Shown piece after piece: positions 9,012 through 17,835 of a DNA stretch of 64,000 bases (positions within the stretch are counted from its first letter, which is position 1; each line of letters starts with the position of its first letter). Made by a program: the position numbers and the translations under genes. The stretch lies in contig NZ_AUDK01000005.1 in assembly GCF_000425425.1 (NCBI RefSeq), positions 124,001 to 188,000 on the forward strand. Reading direction: 5' to 3'. Source of the DNA: Flavobacterium daejeonense DSM 17708 (GTDB lineage Bacteria > Bacteroidota > Bacteroidia > Flavobacteriales > Flavobacteriaceae). A model generated the notes under the pieces. That model was given only the letters and a program-made list of their open reading frames with translations, was not told where the DNA came from and did no database searches.

Positions 9012-9650
9012 ATGGCAACAATACGATTAGGAGATATTGCTCCGGATTTTACAGCAGAGACTACACAAGGTACGGTACATTTTCATGAATGGTTAGGAGA
9101 TTCATGGGGGGTATTATTTTCTCATCCATCTGATTTTACACCAGTTTGTACAACAGAATTAGGAACGGTAGCTAATTATTTTCCTGAGTTTCAAAAAAGA
9201 AATACTAAGGTAATCGCGTTAAGTGTTGATGGATTGGAATCACACTTGAACTGGATTAAAGATATCGAAGAAACTCAAAATGTAACTTTACAATATCCGA
9301 TTATAGCTGACGAAAATAAAGAAGTAGCTAATTTGTATGATATGATTCATCCAAATGCCAATGATACTTTTACAGTTCGTTCAGTATTTATTATTGGAGC
9401 TGATAAAAAAGTGAAATTAATTTTGACGTATCCGGCTTCAACAGGACGTAATTTTGACGAATTATTACGTGTAATTGACAGTTTGCAATTAACGGCTAAT
9501 TATAGTGTGGCAACGCCAGCTAACTGGAAAGACGGTCAGGATGTGGTGATTTCGCCTTCTATTCCGGATGAAGATATTCCTGCAAAATTTCCAAAAGGAT
9601 TTCAACGCATTAAGTATTATTTGAGAATGACGCCGCAACCGAATAAATAA
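9012..9650 (+). CDS. 1-Cys peroxiredoxin (Prx6 type)
   Basis: The 212-residue cytoplasmic peroxidase reduces hydrogen peroxide and organic hydroperoxides. The active-site motif HPSDFTPVCTTELG places the peroxidatic cysteine at Cys46, with Thr43 and a later conserved Arg (RSVFIIG) completing the usual triad. No other cysteine occurs in the protein, so this is a 1-Cys enzyme that needs an external reductant. The length and the long C-terminal domain (about 160-212, ending KGFQRIKYYLRMTPQP) fit the Prx6 subfamily. It stands alone and ends in a strong terminator. Confidence 0.95.
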   Translation: MATIRLGDIAPDFTAETTQGTVHFHEWLGDSWGVLFSHPSDFTPVCTTELGTVANYFPEFQKRNTKVIALSVDGLESHLNWIKDIEETQNVTLQYPIIADENKEVANLYDMIHPNANDTFTVRSVFIIGADKKVKLILTYPASTGRNFDELLRVIDSLQLTANYSVATPANWKDGQDVVISPSIPDEDIPAKFPKGFQRIKYYLRMTPQPNK

Positions 9651-9665
9651 GTTGATTAAAAAATA

Positions 9666-9700
9666 AAAAAGGGAATTCAATACAATTGAATTCCCTTTTT
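9666..9700. terminator. Strong symmetric terminator
   Basis: Perfect 15-bp arms (9666-9680 and 9686-9700) around a 5-base loop, with A-run and T-run ends. It can act in either direction. Confidence 0.88.
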
Positions 9701-9770
9701 GTTTTATAAAACAATAATATTTTGTTTTGTTGATATGCAATTTTTTTTACAACACATAAGAATAATTGTA

Positions 9771-9778
9771 TATATTTG
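9771..9778 (+). promoter_or_regulatory. Candidate -7 element TATATTTG for the lipoprotein pair
   Basis: Exact TAnnTTTG match about 110 bp before the chosen ATG at 9890. The -33 box is weak, and the predicted leader is unusually long. Confidence 0.4.
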
Positions 9779-9889
9779 AGAGCTTAAAAAGTTATAGTAG
9801 AGTTTGTTAAAACAAAAATAGAATTATGCTTTTAAGGTTCAAATTTGTGAATTGTTAAAAATCTTTTTTGTAAGTTGATTTGTTGTAAT

Positions 9890-11581
9890 ATGAAAAGTCC
9901 ACTTCTCTTTATTTTAATTTTGGTTACTTTAATTTCGTGTGATAAATCCATTGATGAAGAAGAGCATGTAGCTCCAGTCATATTGAATTTTCCAAATCAA
10001 GGGTTGTTAGATCAGCCAATTAATATAAAATTAGAAAATTTTTATATCAATAAAATACAAGTTTTTTTTGATTTAGAGAAGGCGCAAATAAGATATTTAT
10101 CCGATGAAGAAATTGAGGTTATAGTACCAAGATCTATAAAGAGGAGTAATCCAACTCTCAAGATAATTGATTTAGTTACAAATGAGACAATCTTGAGTGA
10201 AGGATTTTTGTTAAAAAAGCCTAGTATAACACATTACAGTACTGATAAGGCAACTTTTGATGAAAATTTTATTATTTATGGTGATAATTTTGACAAAGAC
10301 AAAAATAGTCTTATTGTCACTATAAATGGAGAAAATGCTGAGATTGTAAGTTCAGATTTTAGTAAAATTGAAGTTAAATTGCCTGATGTCATTAAAAAAT
10401 CGGATTTAGAAGTTAAAGTTAGAGCGCAACTTCAGGATTTAAAATCAAACTTAGTATTAACTTTACGTCCCCCTGTAATTTCTAATGTTGAAAGTAAAGA
10501 TATTTGGATAGGAAGCCAATTGACAATTGAAGGTGAAAATTTTAACCCTGATAATAATTTAGGGGAAGCTTTTGTCAATGGAGTACCATGTTATTTTGAG
10601 TATTACAATAAAAAACTCTTTATTACTGTACCTCCAGGGCCGTTCAAAGATTTCAAACTAACAAATATAAGCTATAAAACTGTAGGGCAATCCTATTCTT
10701 TTGATTGTAATATTCATTTGTTAAACGAAGGGATATTAGTTGATCAGTTGATGGGAAAGCAACAGCAACATTCTGTTTTTGTAAGGAATAATAAGGCATA
10801 TACTTTTGTATATAAAAATAATAATGTTTATGATTATAATTATGATTATTCGTTATTGGAATTTTCTACAGCAACTGAAAAGTGGACAGAATTAACAGGA
10901 TTTCATTATAAAGGTTATATTGTTGATGCTGTCTATGATGGAGTAAATAAAGTTTTTTTGTATAAGAAGGCTTATAATTCTGGAATTTATAATTTGTCAG
11001 TGCTTGATTTAGATACATTCAGTGAAAAAGAGATTGATTTTCCTTTTAATAATAAAATTGATAATCCCAGAATTTTTTCTTTTCAGGGAGATCTTTATTT
11101 TTTTGATGGGTCAATTTATATTAATCCAAATGTAAATACTTTATCTGAACGATATAAGTATTCTAAAATTACTAATACATGGACTTTACTAGATAATTCA
11201 ACATTTTCCGAGTTGCCAATAGTCAACCCTGGTGGGTCGGGCAATAGTAATTATCTGCACTATAATGGAAAATTATATCTTTCAGATGGAATTAATAATA
11301 AAACATATAAGGTTAATTCAGATCTAACAGTAGATACTTATACCTATAGTTTTTATTTTATGTATAATAATATCCTTTTTGGTAGAAGTACTAATGTGTT
11401 TAATTTACTCTATAATTTGTATTCTAAAAATAATATCACTCTTCAAAGTAATTTGTTTGCACCTTGTTTTACTTTGAATAATGAAGTTTATTATTTTAAT
11501 GGTGTAAAGTCTGTTTATTATCAAAATGCTACTCTAACTACTCACAGATTAAGAAAGGAGGTTTTAAATGTTTTATTTTAA
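9890..11581 (+). CDS. IPT/TIG-domain surface lipoprotein with a C-terminal propeller-like region
   Basis: I chose the ATG at 9890 rather than the TTG at 9875 because it places a lipoprotein signal (MKSPLLFILILVTLISC) at the very start, with Cys17 as the lipid-bearing residue. The 563-residue protein has immunoglobulin-like IPT/TIG repeats over about 30-275 (for example ITHYSTDKATFDENFIIYGDNF and ISNVESKDIWIGSQLTIEGENF). A region of short strands of kelch/beta-propeller character follows (LLEFSTATEKWTELTGF, YSKITNTWTLLDNSTF). It is probably an outer-membrane-anchored binding or adhesion protein. Base composition is visibly more AT-rich than the flanking core genes. It overlaps the next lipoprotein gene by 14 bp. 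Confidence 0.8.
   Translation: MKSPLLFILILVTLISCDKSIDEEEHVAPVILNFPNQGLLDQPINIKLENFYINKIQVFFDLEKAQIRYLSDEEIEVIVPRSIKRSNPTLKIIDLVTNETILSEGFLLKKPSITHYSTDKATFDENFIIYGDNFDKDKNSLIVTINGENAEIVSSDFSKIEVKLPDVIKKSDLEVKVRAQLQDLKSNLVLTLRPPVISNVESKDIWIGSQLTIEGENFNPDNNLGEAFVNGVPCYFEYYNKKLFITVPPGPFKDFKLTNISYKTVGQSYSFDCNIHLLNEGILVDQLMGKQQQHSVFVRNNKAYTFVYKNNNVYDYNYDYSLLEFSTATEKWTELTGFHYKGYIVDAVYDGVNKVFLYKKAYNSGIYNLSVLDLDTFSEKEIDFPFNNKIDNPRIFSFQGDLYFFDGSIYINPNVNTLSERYKYSKITNTWTLLDNSTFSELPIVNPGGSGNSNYLHYNGKLYLSDGINNKTYKVNSDLTVDTYTYSFYFMYNNILFGRSTNVFNLLYNLYSKNNITLQSNLFAPCFTLNNEVYYFNGVKSVYYQNATLTTHRLRKEVLNVLF
11554..11562 (+). promoter_or_regulatory. Perfect Shine-Dalgarno sequence AAAGGAGGT inside the upstream gene
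   Basis: AAAGGAGGT lies 5 bases before the ATG at 11568, inside the last codons of the upstream lipoprotein gene. Flavobacterial genes, including nearly all others here, lack such sequences. It supports the 11568 start and suggests translational coupling. Confidence 0.7.
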
Positions 11582-12914
11582 AAAATTGTTCAAAGTTTTA
11601 GCGTTCGGTTTCTTAATACTGCAAAGTTGTACGAAACAAGAAATAGGTGAAACACATAAAGTTGTTCATCCACAAATTGTTATTACTGGTTTTACTGGTT
11701 CAGAAGATCAGGTTATTATTAATTGGAAATTAACAAAGAAACCAGAAATAATTGTTAAAGATTTGATGGTTTTTAGGTTGACAAAGTTTGATAATGAAAC
11801 TTTGTATCAAGAAAAATTAATTGCTAATCTTCCTTCCAATGAGACTTCTTTTGTTGATGATGAATTACCTTATTATCCGGAAGTAATATATAAAATTGTA
11901 ATTAGTTATTTTGATGATAAAGAGAAAGTTTATAATGAATACAATTTAGAAACTGAACAAAAGAGTTTTGGACGGGACATTGTTAAATTCTACGATGTTC
12001 CTTTTCAAGTTGAAAAGGATTTTGATGATGAAAATTTATTTTATATTCTTGATAAACAGGAAGCTTTTTTAAGAAAATATGATAGTAATAAAAAGAGTTA
12101 TATAGGTGAAGTTAAATTTGATAAGTCAAATTTCTTTAATGTTAAATTTAAATTGCTAAATAACAAAATATTTTTTTCAGATAATAAAGGAAAGGTTTAT
12201 GTAATTAATACGGATGAATTTAAAGTTATTGATACTTTCACGGTTTCAGTATTAGACAATTTAAAATTTATTTTTGTTTCAGAACCTCGAATATATTATC
12301 GAGATGGTGACATTTTATGTTATTATGATATGGCAAAAAAAATATCAGTTAGAGCAAATATTGTTATTAATTCAGAATTTGGAGAATCATTAGGTCAAAA
12401 TTATTTTTTGTTCTTATATAGTAAAAATGGGAGTCAAAGCGTGGATATAAAAGGTTTTAATCCGGATAATTGTAATGAGTTAAATTGTTTTCCAGCTTTT
12501 ACTAATTATCCGCTTGGTAGTTTAAAACCTAATTCAATTGATTCAAATATTTTTTCATGGAATGTAACTAAAACTAAGTTTATAACATCATTTAACGGCT
12601 GCGTTTTTAATATTCAAGATTTAAAGCAAGAAGTGAGATTGTCTGATATTACTGGAAAACGTTATTTTCAATTTTCATTTGATGGGAATGGTAATATTTA
12701 TGGAACCGTGCAGGGGGAAAAATTAATTCATAAATTCAATTCTAACTATGAGTTGGAGGAAACAATTCATACGAAATTATATCCCATTATTACTATGGTT
12801 TCAGGAAATGAAATACAAGTAATTGAGACATATGATCCACTTTCGTATTGGGCAACAAACTCTGAATTTTTTACTTTTGATTATAAATCTGTTATCGAAA
12901 TACTTAAAAAGTAA
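11568..12914 (+). CDS. Surface lipoprotein with an N-terminal FN3-like domain
   Basis: The 448-residue protein opens with a lipoprotein signal whose lipobox LILQSC places the anchor at Cys21. The next ~100 residues (VITGFTGSEDQVIINWKLTKKPE ... VIYKIVISYFDDKEKVYNEYN) look like a fibronectin type III-like domain. The remainder consists of short repeated strands (for example KVYVINTDEFKVIDTF, NIYGTVQGEKLIHKFNSNYELEE) as in a beta-propeller. No catalytic motif was found. It is translationally coupled to the preceding lipoprotein, so the two products probably act together at the cell surface. The substrate or partner is unknown. Confidence 0.75.
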   Translation: MFYFKKLFKVLAFGFLILQSCTKQEIGETHKVVHPQIVITGFTGSEDQVIINWKLTKKPEIIVKDLMVFRLTKFDNETLYQEKLIANLPSNETSFVDDELPYYPEVIYKIVISYFDDKEKVYNEYNLETEQKSFGRDIVKFYDVPFQVEKDFDDENLFYILDKQEAFLRKYDSNKKSYIGEVKFDKSNFFNVKFKLLNNKIFFSDNKGKVYVINTDEFKVIDTFTVSVLDNLKFIFVSEPRIYYRDGDILCYYDMAKKISVRANIVINSEFGESLGQNYFLFLYSKNGSQSVDIKGFNPDNCNELNCFPAFTNYPLGSLKPNSIDSNIFSWNVTKTKFITSFNGCVFNIQDLKQEVRLSDITGKRYFQFSFDGNGNIYGTVQGEKLIHKFNSNYELEETIHTKLYPIITMVSGNEIQVIETYDPLSYWATNSEFFTFDYKSVIEILKK

Positions 12915-12927
12915 AAGTTTTTTATTT

Positions 12928-13509
12928 TTATAGTCCTATATTAATTCTGGCATATTGCAATAACATAATTGTTTTAGCATCTTTTAGTTCGCCGCTGGCA
13001 ATCATGTTGTAGGCTTCGTCAAAAGGTATTTCTAACACTTCAATGTTTTCCTGTTCTTCTTCCAGTCCGCCACCTTCGCTTACTTTCATAGAAGCGTTAT
13101 ATTCGCCTGTAAAAAGATAAAGAATTTCAGTTATCGCTCCGGGAGACATGTAAGTTTCCATAATTTTTTCGACCTTAGAAATGCGGTAACCTGTTTCTTC
13201 TTCGGTTTCTCTGATGATGCATTGTTCCGGTTCGTCCTGATCTAATAAGCCGGCACAAACTTCAATCATCATTCCGCTTGTATTGCCGTTTAAATACGTT
13301 GGTAAACGAAACTGGCGGGTCAAGATGATGTTTCTGTTTTCTTTGTTGTACAGTAAAATAGCCGCTCCGTTTCCGCGGTCATAGACTTCTCTTTTTTGGG
13401 TAATAATGCTGTTGTCGGCTTTGTGGTAATTAAAAGTTACATTGTTGAGTATGTACCAGTTATCTGAAAGTAATTCTGTTTTTTGAATGTCTATTTTTGG
13501 GTTGTGCAT
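12928..13509 (-). CDS. nudK: NudK-type Nudix hydrolase (GDP-mannose pyrophosphatase family)
   Basis: The 193-residue enzyme closely resembles Escherichia coli NudK along its whole length. The shared blocks are LLSDNWYILNNVTFNYH near the start, KREVYDRGNGAAILLYN, RQFRLPTYLNGN and the Nudix box region CAGLLDQDEPEQCIIRE followed by TEEETGY. YMSPGAITEILYLFTGEY and the C-terminal LEIPFDEAYNMIASGELKDAKTIMLL follow. NudK hydrolyses GDP-mannose and related nucleotide sugars to the monophosphates using magnesium. It lies downstream of purA on the same strand but is separated from it by a terminator. Confidence 0.9.
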   Translation of the reverse strand: MHNPKIDIQKTELLSDNWYILNNVTFNYHKADNSIITQKREVYDRGNGAAILLYNKENRNIILTRQFRLPTYLNGNTSGMMIEVCAGLLDQDEPEQCIIRETEEETGYRISKVEKIMETYMSPGAITEILYLFTGEYNASMKVSEGGGLEEEQENIEVLEIPFDEAYNMIASGELKDAKTIMLLQYARINIGL

Positions 13510-13532
13510 AAAGGTGTGATAGTTTTGGATAT

Positions 13533-13561
13533 AAAAAAACGCTCTGAAAATTCAAAGCGTT
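13533..13561 (-). terminator. Intrinsic terminator of purA
   Basis: On the minus strand the stem AACGCT / AGCGTT (13556-13561 with 13538-13543), extended by TTGAA/TTCA pairing in the loop, is followed by a run of T. Confidence 0.8.
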
Positions 13562-13571
13562 AGTTGTCGTC

Positions 13572-14843
13572 TTATTTCGTGATAGTTTGTTTTCTGTCAG
13601 GACCAACAGAAACAATCTTAATAGGCACTTCAAGCTCTTTTTCGATAAATTCGATATATTCTTTTAATTCAACCGGTAATTCATCATAAGTAGTCATTCC
13701 TGTTAAATCCTGTTTCCAACCTTTGAATTCTTTGTAAACCGGAGTAACATTTTCTTCTTCTACATTGTATGGGAAATGAGCAATGTTTTTTCCTTTGTAG
13801 TTGTATTCTGTGCAAACTTTTAAAGTATCAAAACCAGAAAGTACATCCGCTTTCATCATCATTAACTGGGTTACACCATTAACTTGTACCGCATATTTCA
13901 AAGCAACTAAGTCTAACCATCCGCAACGTCTGGCTCTTCCGGTTACAGAACCAAATTCGTTTCCTACTTTAGCCATAGTAGCACCTACTTCGTCAAAAAG
14001 TTCTGTTGGGAATGGACCGCTACCTACACGAGTGGTATAAGCTTTGAAAATTCCGTAAACTTCTTTGATTTTGTTTGGAGCAATTCCTAAACCGGTACAA
14101 GCTCCGGCAGCTGTAGTGTTAGATGAAGTTACAAATGGGTAAGTTCCAAAATCAACATCTAATAATGAACCCTGAGCTCCTTCGCATAAAATAGATTTTC
14201 CTGCTTTTTGAGCCTGATACATATATTCTTCGCTGTCGATGAATTCTAATTTTTTGATTTCATCGATAGCTTCAAAAAATTCTGCTTCTAATTCAGTTAG
14301 ATTGTATTGTAATTCTACACCGTAGAAAGCAATCATTGCTTCGTGCTTGTCAGCAAGTGAACGGTATCTTTCTTTGAAGTCTTCTAATTCGATGTCTCCT
14401 ACACGCAATCCGTTTCTACCTGTTTTGTCCATGTAAGTTGGACCAATACCTTTAAGGGTAGAACCAATTTTTGCTTTACCTTTAGAAGCTTCAGAAGCGG
14501 CGTCTAATAAACGGTGAGTAGGTAAGATTAAGTGTGCTTTTCTGGAAATGATTAATTTCTTTTTGATATCCATATCAAATTTAGCCAATCCTTCGATTTC
14601 TTTTTGAAAAACTACAGGATCGATTACAACACCATTTCCAATAACATTTACCGCTGATTTATGGAAAATTCCGGAAGGAATGGTTCTAAGTACGTGTTTT
14701 ATTCCGTCAAATTCTAAAGTGTGTCCGGCATTTGGACCTCCTTGAAAACGGGCGATAATATCGTAATTTGAGGTAAGAACGTCAACAATTTTTCCTTTTC
14801 CTTCATCTCCCCATTGTAATCCTAGTAATAAATCTACGGTCAT
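13572..14843 (-). CDS. purA: Adenylosuccinate synthetase
   Basis: This 423-residue enzyme joins IMP and aspartate with GTP in the first step of AMP synthesis. The N-terminus carries the GTP-binding signature LLLGLQWGDEGKGKIVD. The family blocks GGPNAGHTLEF, GKAKIGSTLKGIGPTYMDKTGR, EGAQGSLLDVDFGTYPFVTSSNT and GSVTGRARRCGWLDLVALKYAV are all intact and in order. The length is normal. The Fur-family regulator gene lies 70 bp upstream on the same strand without an obvious terminator between them, so the two may share transcripts. Confidence 0.98.
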   Translation of the reverse strand: MTVDLLLGLQWGDEGKGKIVDVLTSNYDIIARFQGGPNAGHTLEFDGIKHVLRTIPSGIFHKSAVNVIGNGVVIDPVVFQKEIEGLAKFDMDIKKKLIISRKAHLILPTHRLLDAASEASKGKAKIGSTLKGIGPTYMDKTGRNGLRVGDIELEDFKERYRSLADKHEAMIAFYGVELQYNLTELEAEFFEAIDEIKKLEFIDSEEYMYQAQKAGKSILCEGAQGSLLDVDFGTYPFVTSSNTTAAGACTGLGIAPNKIKEVYGIFKAYTTRVGSGPFPTELFDEVGATMAKVGNEFGSVTGRARRCGWLDLVALKYAVQVNGVTQLMMMKADVLSGFDTLKVCTEYNYKGKNIAHFPYNVEEENVTPVYKEFKGWKQDLTGMTTYDELPVELKEYIEFIEKELEVPIKIVSVGPDRKQTITK

Positions 14844-14913
14844 TTTAATTTATTTATTAATCTTTAATTTGTTTTAGCAGACATTAATAAATCTGCGTTT
14901 TTAACTAAATGTG

Positions 14914-15399
14914 TTATTGATTTTCTTCTTTTTGTTCTTCTTTTTTGGATCCTTTTTTGGTGCCGTAAAAATACAAGGAATGATTGGAAATTTCTACATC
15001 AAAAATTTCTTCGATGGTTTTTTTGATGGTTTGTATTCTTGGGTCACAAAATTCAATCACGTCACCGGTATCGGTCATAATAAGATGATCATGTTGTTTG
15101 TCAAAATAGGATTTTTCATAATGTGCCTGATTTTGTCCAAATTGATGTTTGCGAACCAAAGCACAGTCTAACAGTAACTCAATAGTGTTGTACAGCGTAG
15201 CTCTACTCACACGGTAGTTCTTGTTTTTCATTTTGATATACAGATTTTCGATATCAAAATGCTCTTCGCTTTCATAGATTTCCTGAAGTATAGAGTAACG
15301 TTCAGGCGTTTTTCTATGCCCGTTTTTTTCAAGATACATTGTAAAAACATTTTTTACAATCTCCTGATTTTTGTCGTTATTTGTGGAAATAAGTGTCAT
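14914..15399 (-). CDS. Fur-family transcriptional regulator (Fur/PerR type)
   Basis: The 161-residue protein has the two Fur domains: an N-terminal winged helix (about 12-85, [29 protein letters not shown] ... [20 protein letters not shown]) and a C-terminal dimerisation/metal domain with the [15 protein letters not shown] block. The CxxC pairs of structural-zinc Fur proteins are missing. The tail is lysine/glutamate-rich. Without the metal ligands I cannot tell iron sensing from peroxide sensing. I chose the ATG at 15399 rather than the TTG at 15408: the -7 element ends 6 bases before 15399, which predicts a leaderless mRNA and would place 15408 inside the promoter. Confidence 0.9.
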   Translation of the reverse strand: MTLISTNNDKNQEIVKNVFTMYLEKNGHRKTPERYSILQEIYESEEHFDIENLYIKMKNKNYRVSRATLYNTIELLLDCALVRKHQFGQNQAHYEKSYFDKQHDHLIMTDTGDVIEFCDPRIQTIKKTIEEIFDVEISNHSLYFYGTKKGSKKEEQKEENQ

Positions 15400-15405
15400 A
15401 TTCGG

Positions 15406-15437
15406 CAAAGATAAATTATTATTTTAATAGTTTTCAA
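15406..15437 (-). promoter_or_regulatory. Promoter predicting a leaderless Fur-family mRNA
   Basis: On the minus strand TTG (15437-15435), 21 bp, then TATCTTTG (15413-15406), with 6 bases to the ATG at 15399. Both boxes fit the Bacteroidota consensus. Confidence 0.7.
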
Positions 15438-15524
15438 GTTTAAGTGCTTATAAGAGAATAATTTTGTTCTTTTTGTTTAGAAATGCATTGGAGATTTCTG
15501 AAAGAATTAGAGAAAAACATTCTC

Positions 15525-17747
15525 TTAATTTTTATAAACTCTGGTTACACGGTCAATTCCGTCAATTTTTTTAATATTTTCAATTAATTTTTTCAAAATA
15601 GTAATATTCTGAACAATTACGGTAAGTTGCCCTTTGAAGAGTCCGGCTTCACCGCTCAAAGAGATACTTTGAATGTTAACATTCATATTGTTTGAAATAA
15701 CTTTGGTTAATTCATTAGTTAAACCAATGGTATCCATTCCGGTAATATTCAGGGTAGCCTTGAATTCCTGTTGAGAAGAGTCAATCCATTTGGCCTGCAT
15801 GATGCGGTAAGCATAATTAGATTGTAAAGAAATAGCATTTGGACAGTCTTTTTTATGTACTTTGATTCCTTCATTAATAGTTACAAAGCCAAAAACCTGA
15901 TCTCCCGGGATAGGATTACAGCAACTGGCCAATTTATAGTCTAATTTGTCCTGTTCTTTTCCAAAAACAAGTAAATCATAGTTGTTGTTGATTACCGGCT
16001 TATGAATGTCAGTGTCGGCGGTATTGCTGCCCGGACGTTTGATTTTATTTTTAAAGAAATTAATTAAAGTGTTGCTTTTTTGGGCAGCAAAATCCTTTAA
16101 TTGTTGGTTGTCAATAGTTCCCAGACCTACACGGTAAAATAAATCCAGACTGGTTTTTAAGTGGAAATAATTTACCAACTCATTGACCACCGTTTCGTTC
16201 ATGTTGATTTTTAGGTGTTTCAATTTTCGGGTAAGAACTTCTTTTCCTTCTTCGGCAATTTTCTTTGTGTTTTCGTTAAGAACGTTTTTGATTTTATTTT
16301 TAGCTCTCGAAGTGGTTACATAATCTAACCAGTTGGCCGTAGGTTTTTGATTAGGCGAAGTGATAATTTCTACCTGATCTCCACTTTTTAATTCGTGGTT
16401 CAAAGGAACTAATTTTCCATTCACACGGGTTCCGCGGGTTTTAATACCAATTTCGGAGTGAATACTGAAGGCGAAATCGAGAGAAGTTGCTCCTTTAGGC
16501 AATGATTTGATGTCTCCTTTTGGAGTAAAAACATAGATTTCTTTAGAATACAAATTCATTTTGAAATCTTCGACAAAATCAATTGCGTTAGTTTCGGAGT
16601 TTTCTAAGGCTTCTCTCAGTAAGTTGAGCCAAACATCTAAACCGCCTTCTTCCGAATCTCCATTTTTGTATTTGTAATGCGCAGCATATCCTTTTTCGGC
16701 AATTTCATCCATACGTTCAGACCGTACCTGTACTTCCACCCAACGTCCTTTTGGTCCCATTACAGTGATGTGCAGGGCTTCATATCCGGTAGATTTAGGA
16801 GAAGAAATCCAGTCTCTTAATCGGCTGGGGCTGGGTCTGTAATGATCGGTAACGATAGAATATATTTTCCAGGCGATGAATTTTTCATCATGAGGATCGG
16901 ATTTATAGACAATTCGCAGCGCAAATTTATCGTAAACTTCGTCAAAAGTTACGTTTTGGGCTTTCATCTTTCTACGAATCGAATAGATAGATTTTGGTCT
17001 CCCTTTTATGATGTAGTCAATGCCTTCAGCATCTAAAGAAGCTTTTAGTATATCTGAAATGTCTTTGATATAAGCATCCTGCTGTTCTTTGGTTTCTTTG
17101 ATTTTACTTACTATTTCATTATAAACTACTGGTTCAGTATATTTTAATCCTAAGTCTTCCAGTTTGGTTTTGATGTTGTAAAGTCCTAGACGATGTGCTA
17201 AAGGCGCATAAATGTATAAGGTTTCCGAAGCAATTTTTACCTGTTTGTAATCATCCATGGATTCCATGGTTTGCATGTTGTGTAATCTGTCGGCAATTTT
17301 TATCAGAATTACACGAACATCATCATACAAAGTCAATAACATCTTGCGGAAGTTTTCGGCTTGCATGGACACATTCATATCTTTTTGTACAATGGAAATT
17401 TTGGTTAAACCCTCCACCAGATGGGCAACTTTGGGGTTGAACATGCGTTCAATATCTTTAACCGTTGTAGGTGTGTCTTCAACCACATCGTGCAATAAGG
17501 CTGCGGCAATGGAAGTGGCTCCCAGTCCAATTTCGGAAGCTACAATTTTAGCAACGGCGATTGGATGGAAAATATAAGCTTCGCCTGATTTTCTTCTTTG
17601 GTCTTTATGTGCTTCAACAGCAACGTCAAATGCTTTGCGTATTAGTTTTTTGTCTTCCGTGGTTAAAGTTTGGTAACTGATACGTAGTAATTCTTTGTAT
17701 TCCTGAGCAATTGCTTTGTTCTCTTTTTCGATATCTATTTCTGTCAT
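15525..17747 (-). CDS. rsh: Bifunctional (p)ppGpp synthetase/hydrolase (RelA/SpoT homologue)
   Basis: The 740-residue protein makes and degrades the stringent-response alarmone. An HD hydrolase domain (about 35-195) keeps its catalytic residues, including His61, His86-Asp87 and Glu90-Asp91 in the HDVVEDT motif, so hydrolysis should be active. The synthetase domain follows (about 240-370, with KSIYSIRRKM, YDKFALRIVY and STGYEALHITV). Then come a TGS domain (about 405-465, VFTPKGDIKSLPKGATSLDFAF), a helical/zinc-finger region with LASCCNPIPGDQVFGF and a C-terminal ACT domain (about 665-740). It is the long, fully regulated form. No other alarmone synthetase occurs in the window. Confidence 0.97.
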   Translation of the reverse strand: MTEIDIEKENKAIAQEYKELLRISYQTLTTEDKKLIRKAFDVAVEAHKDQRRKSGEAYIFHPIAVAKIVASEIGLGATSIAAALLHDVVEDTPTTVKDIERMFNPKVAHLVEGLTKISIVQKDMNVSMQAENFRKMLLTLYDDVRVILIKIADRLHNMQTMESMDDYKQVKIASETLYIYAPLAHRLGLYNIKTKLEDLGLKYTEPVVYNEIVSKIKETKEQQDAYIKDISDILKASLDAEGIDYIIKGRPKSIYSIRRKMKAQNVTFDEVYDKFALRIVYKSDPHDEKFIAWKIYSIVTDHYRPSPSRLRDWISSPKSTGYEALHITVMGPKGRWVEVQVRSERMDEIAEKGYAAHYKYKNGDSEEGGLDVWLNLLREALENSETNAIDFVEDFKMNLYSKEIYVFTPKGDIKSLPKGATSLDFAFSIHSEIGIKTRGTRVNGKLVPLNHELKSGDQVEIITSPNQKPTANWLDYVTTSRAKNKIKNVLNENTKKIAEEGKEVLTRKLKHLKINMNETVVNELVNYFHLKTSLDLFYRVGLGTIDNQQLKDFAAQKSNTLINFFKNKIKRPGSNTADTDIHKPVINNNYDLLVFGKEQDKLDYKLASCCNPIPGDQVFGFVTINEGIKVHKKDCPNAISLQSNYAYRIMQAKWIDSSQQEFKATLNITGMDTIGLTNELTKVISNNMNVNIQSISLSGEAGLFKGQLTVIVQNITILKKLIENIKKIDGIDRVTRVYKN

Positions 17748-17835
17748 AATTGCAGGGTTGATTTTCTAAAAATAGCGATAAGTTCGCATATATGCAATAG
17801 GTTAGTTTAGAAGGCAGGTTTCAGATTTTGGAATG

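Noticed and set aside
9489..9740. 83-codon minus-strand frame
   Set aside because: It lies antisense to the peroxiredoxin gene and reads through its terminator.
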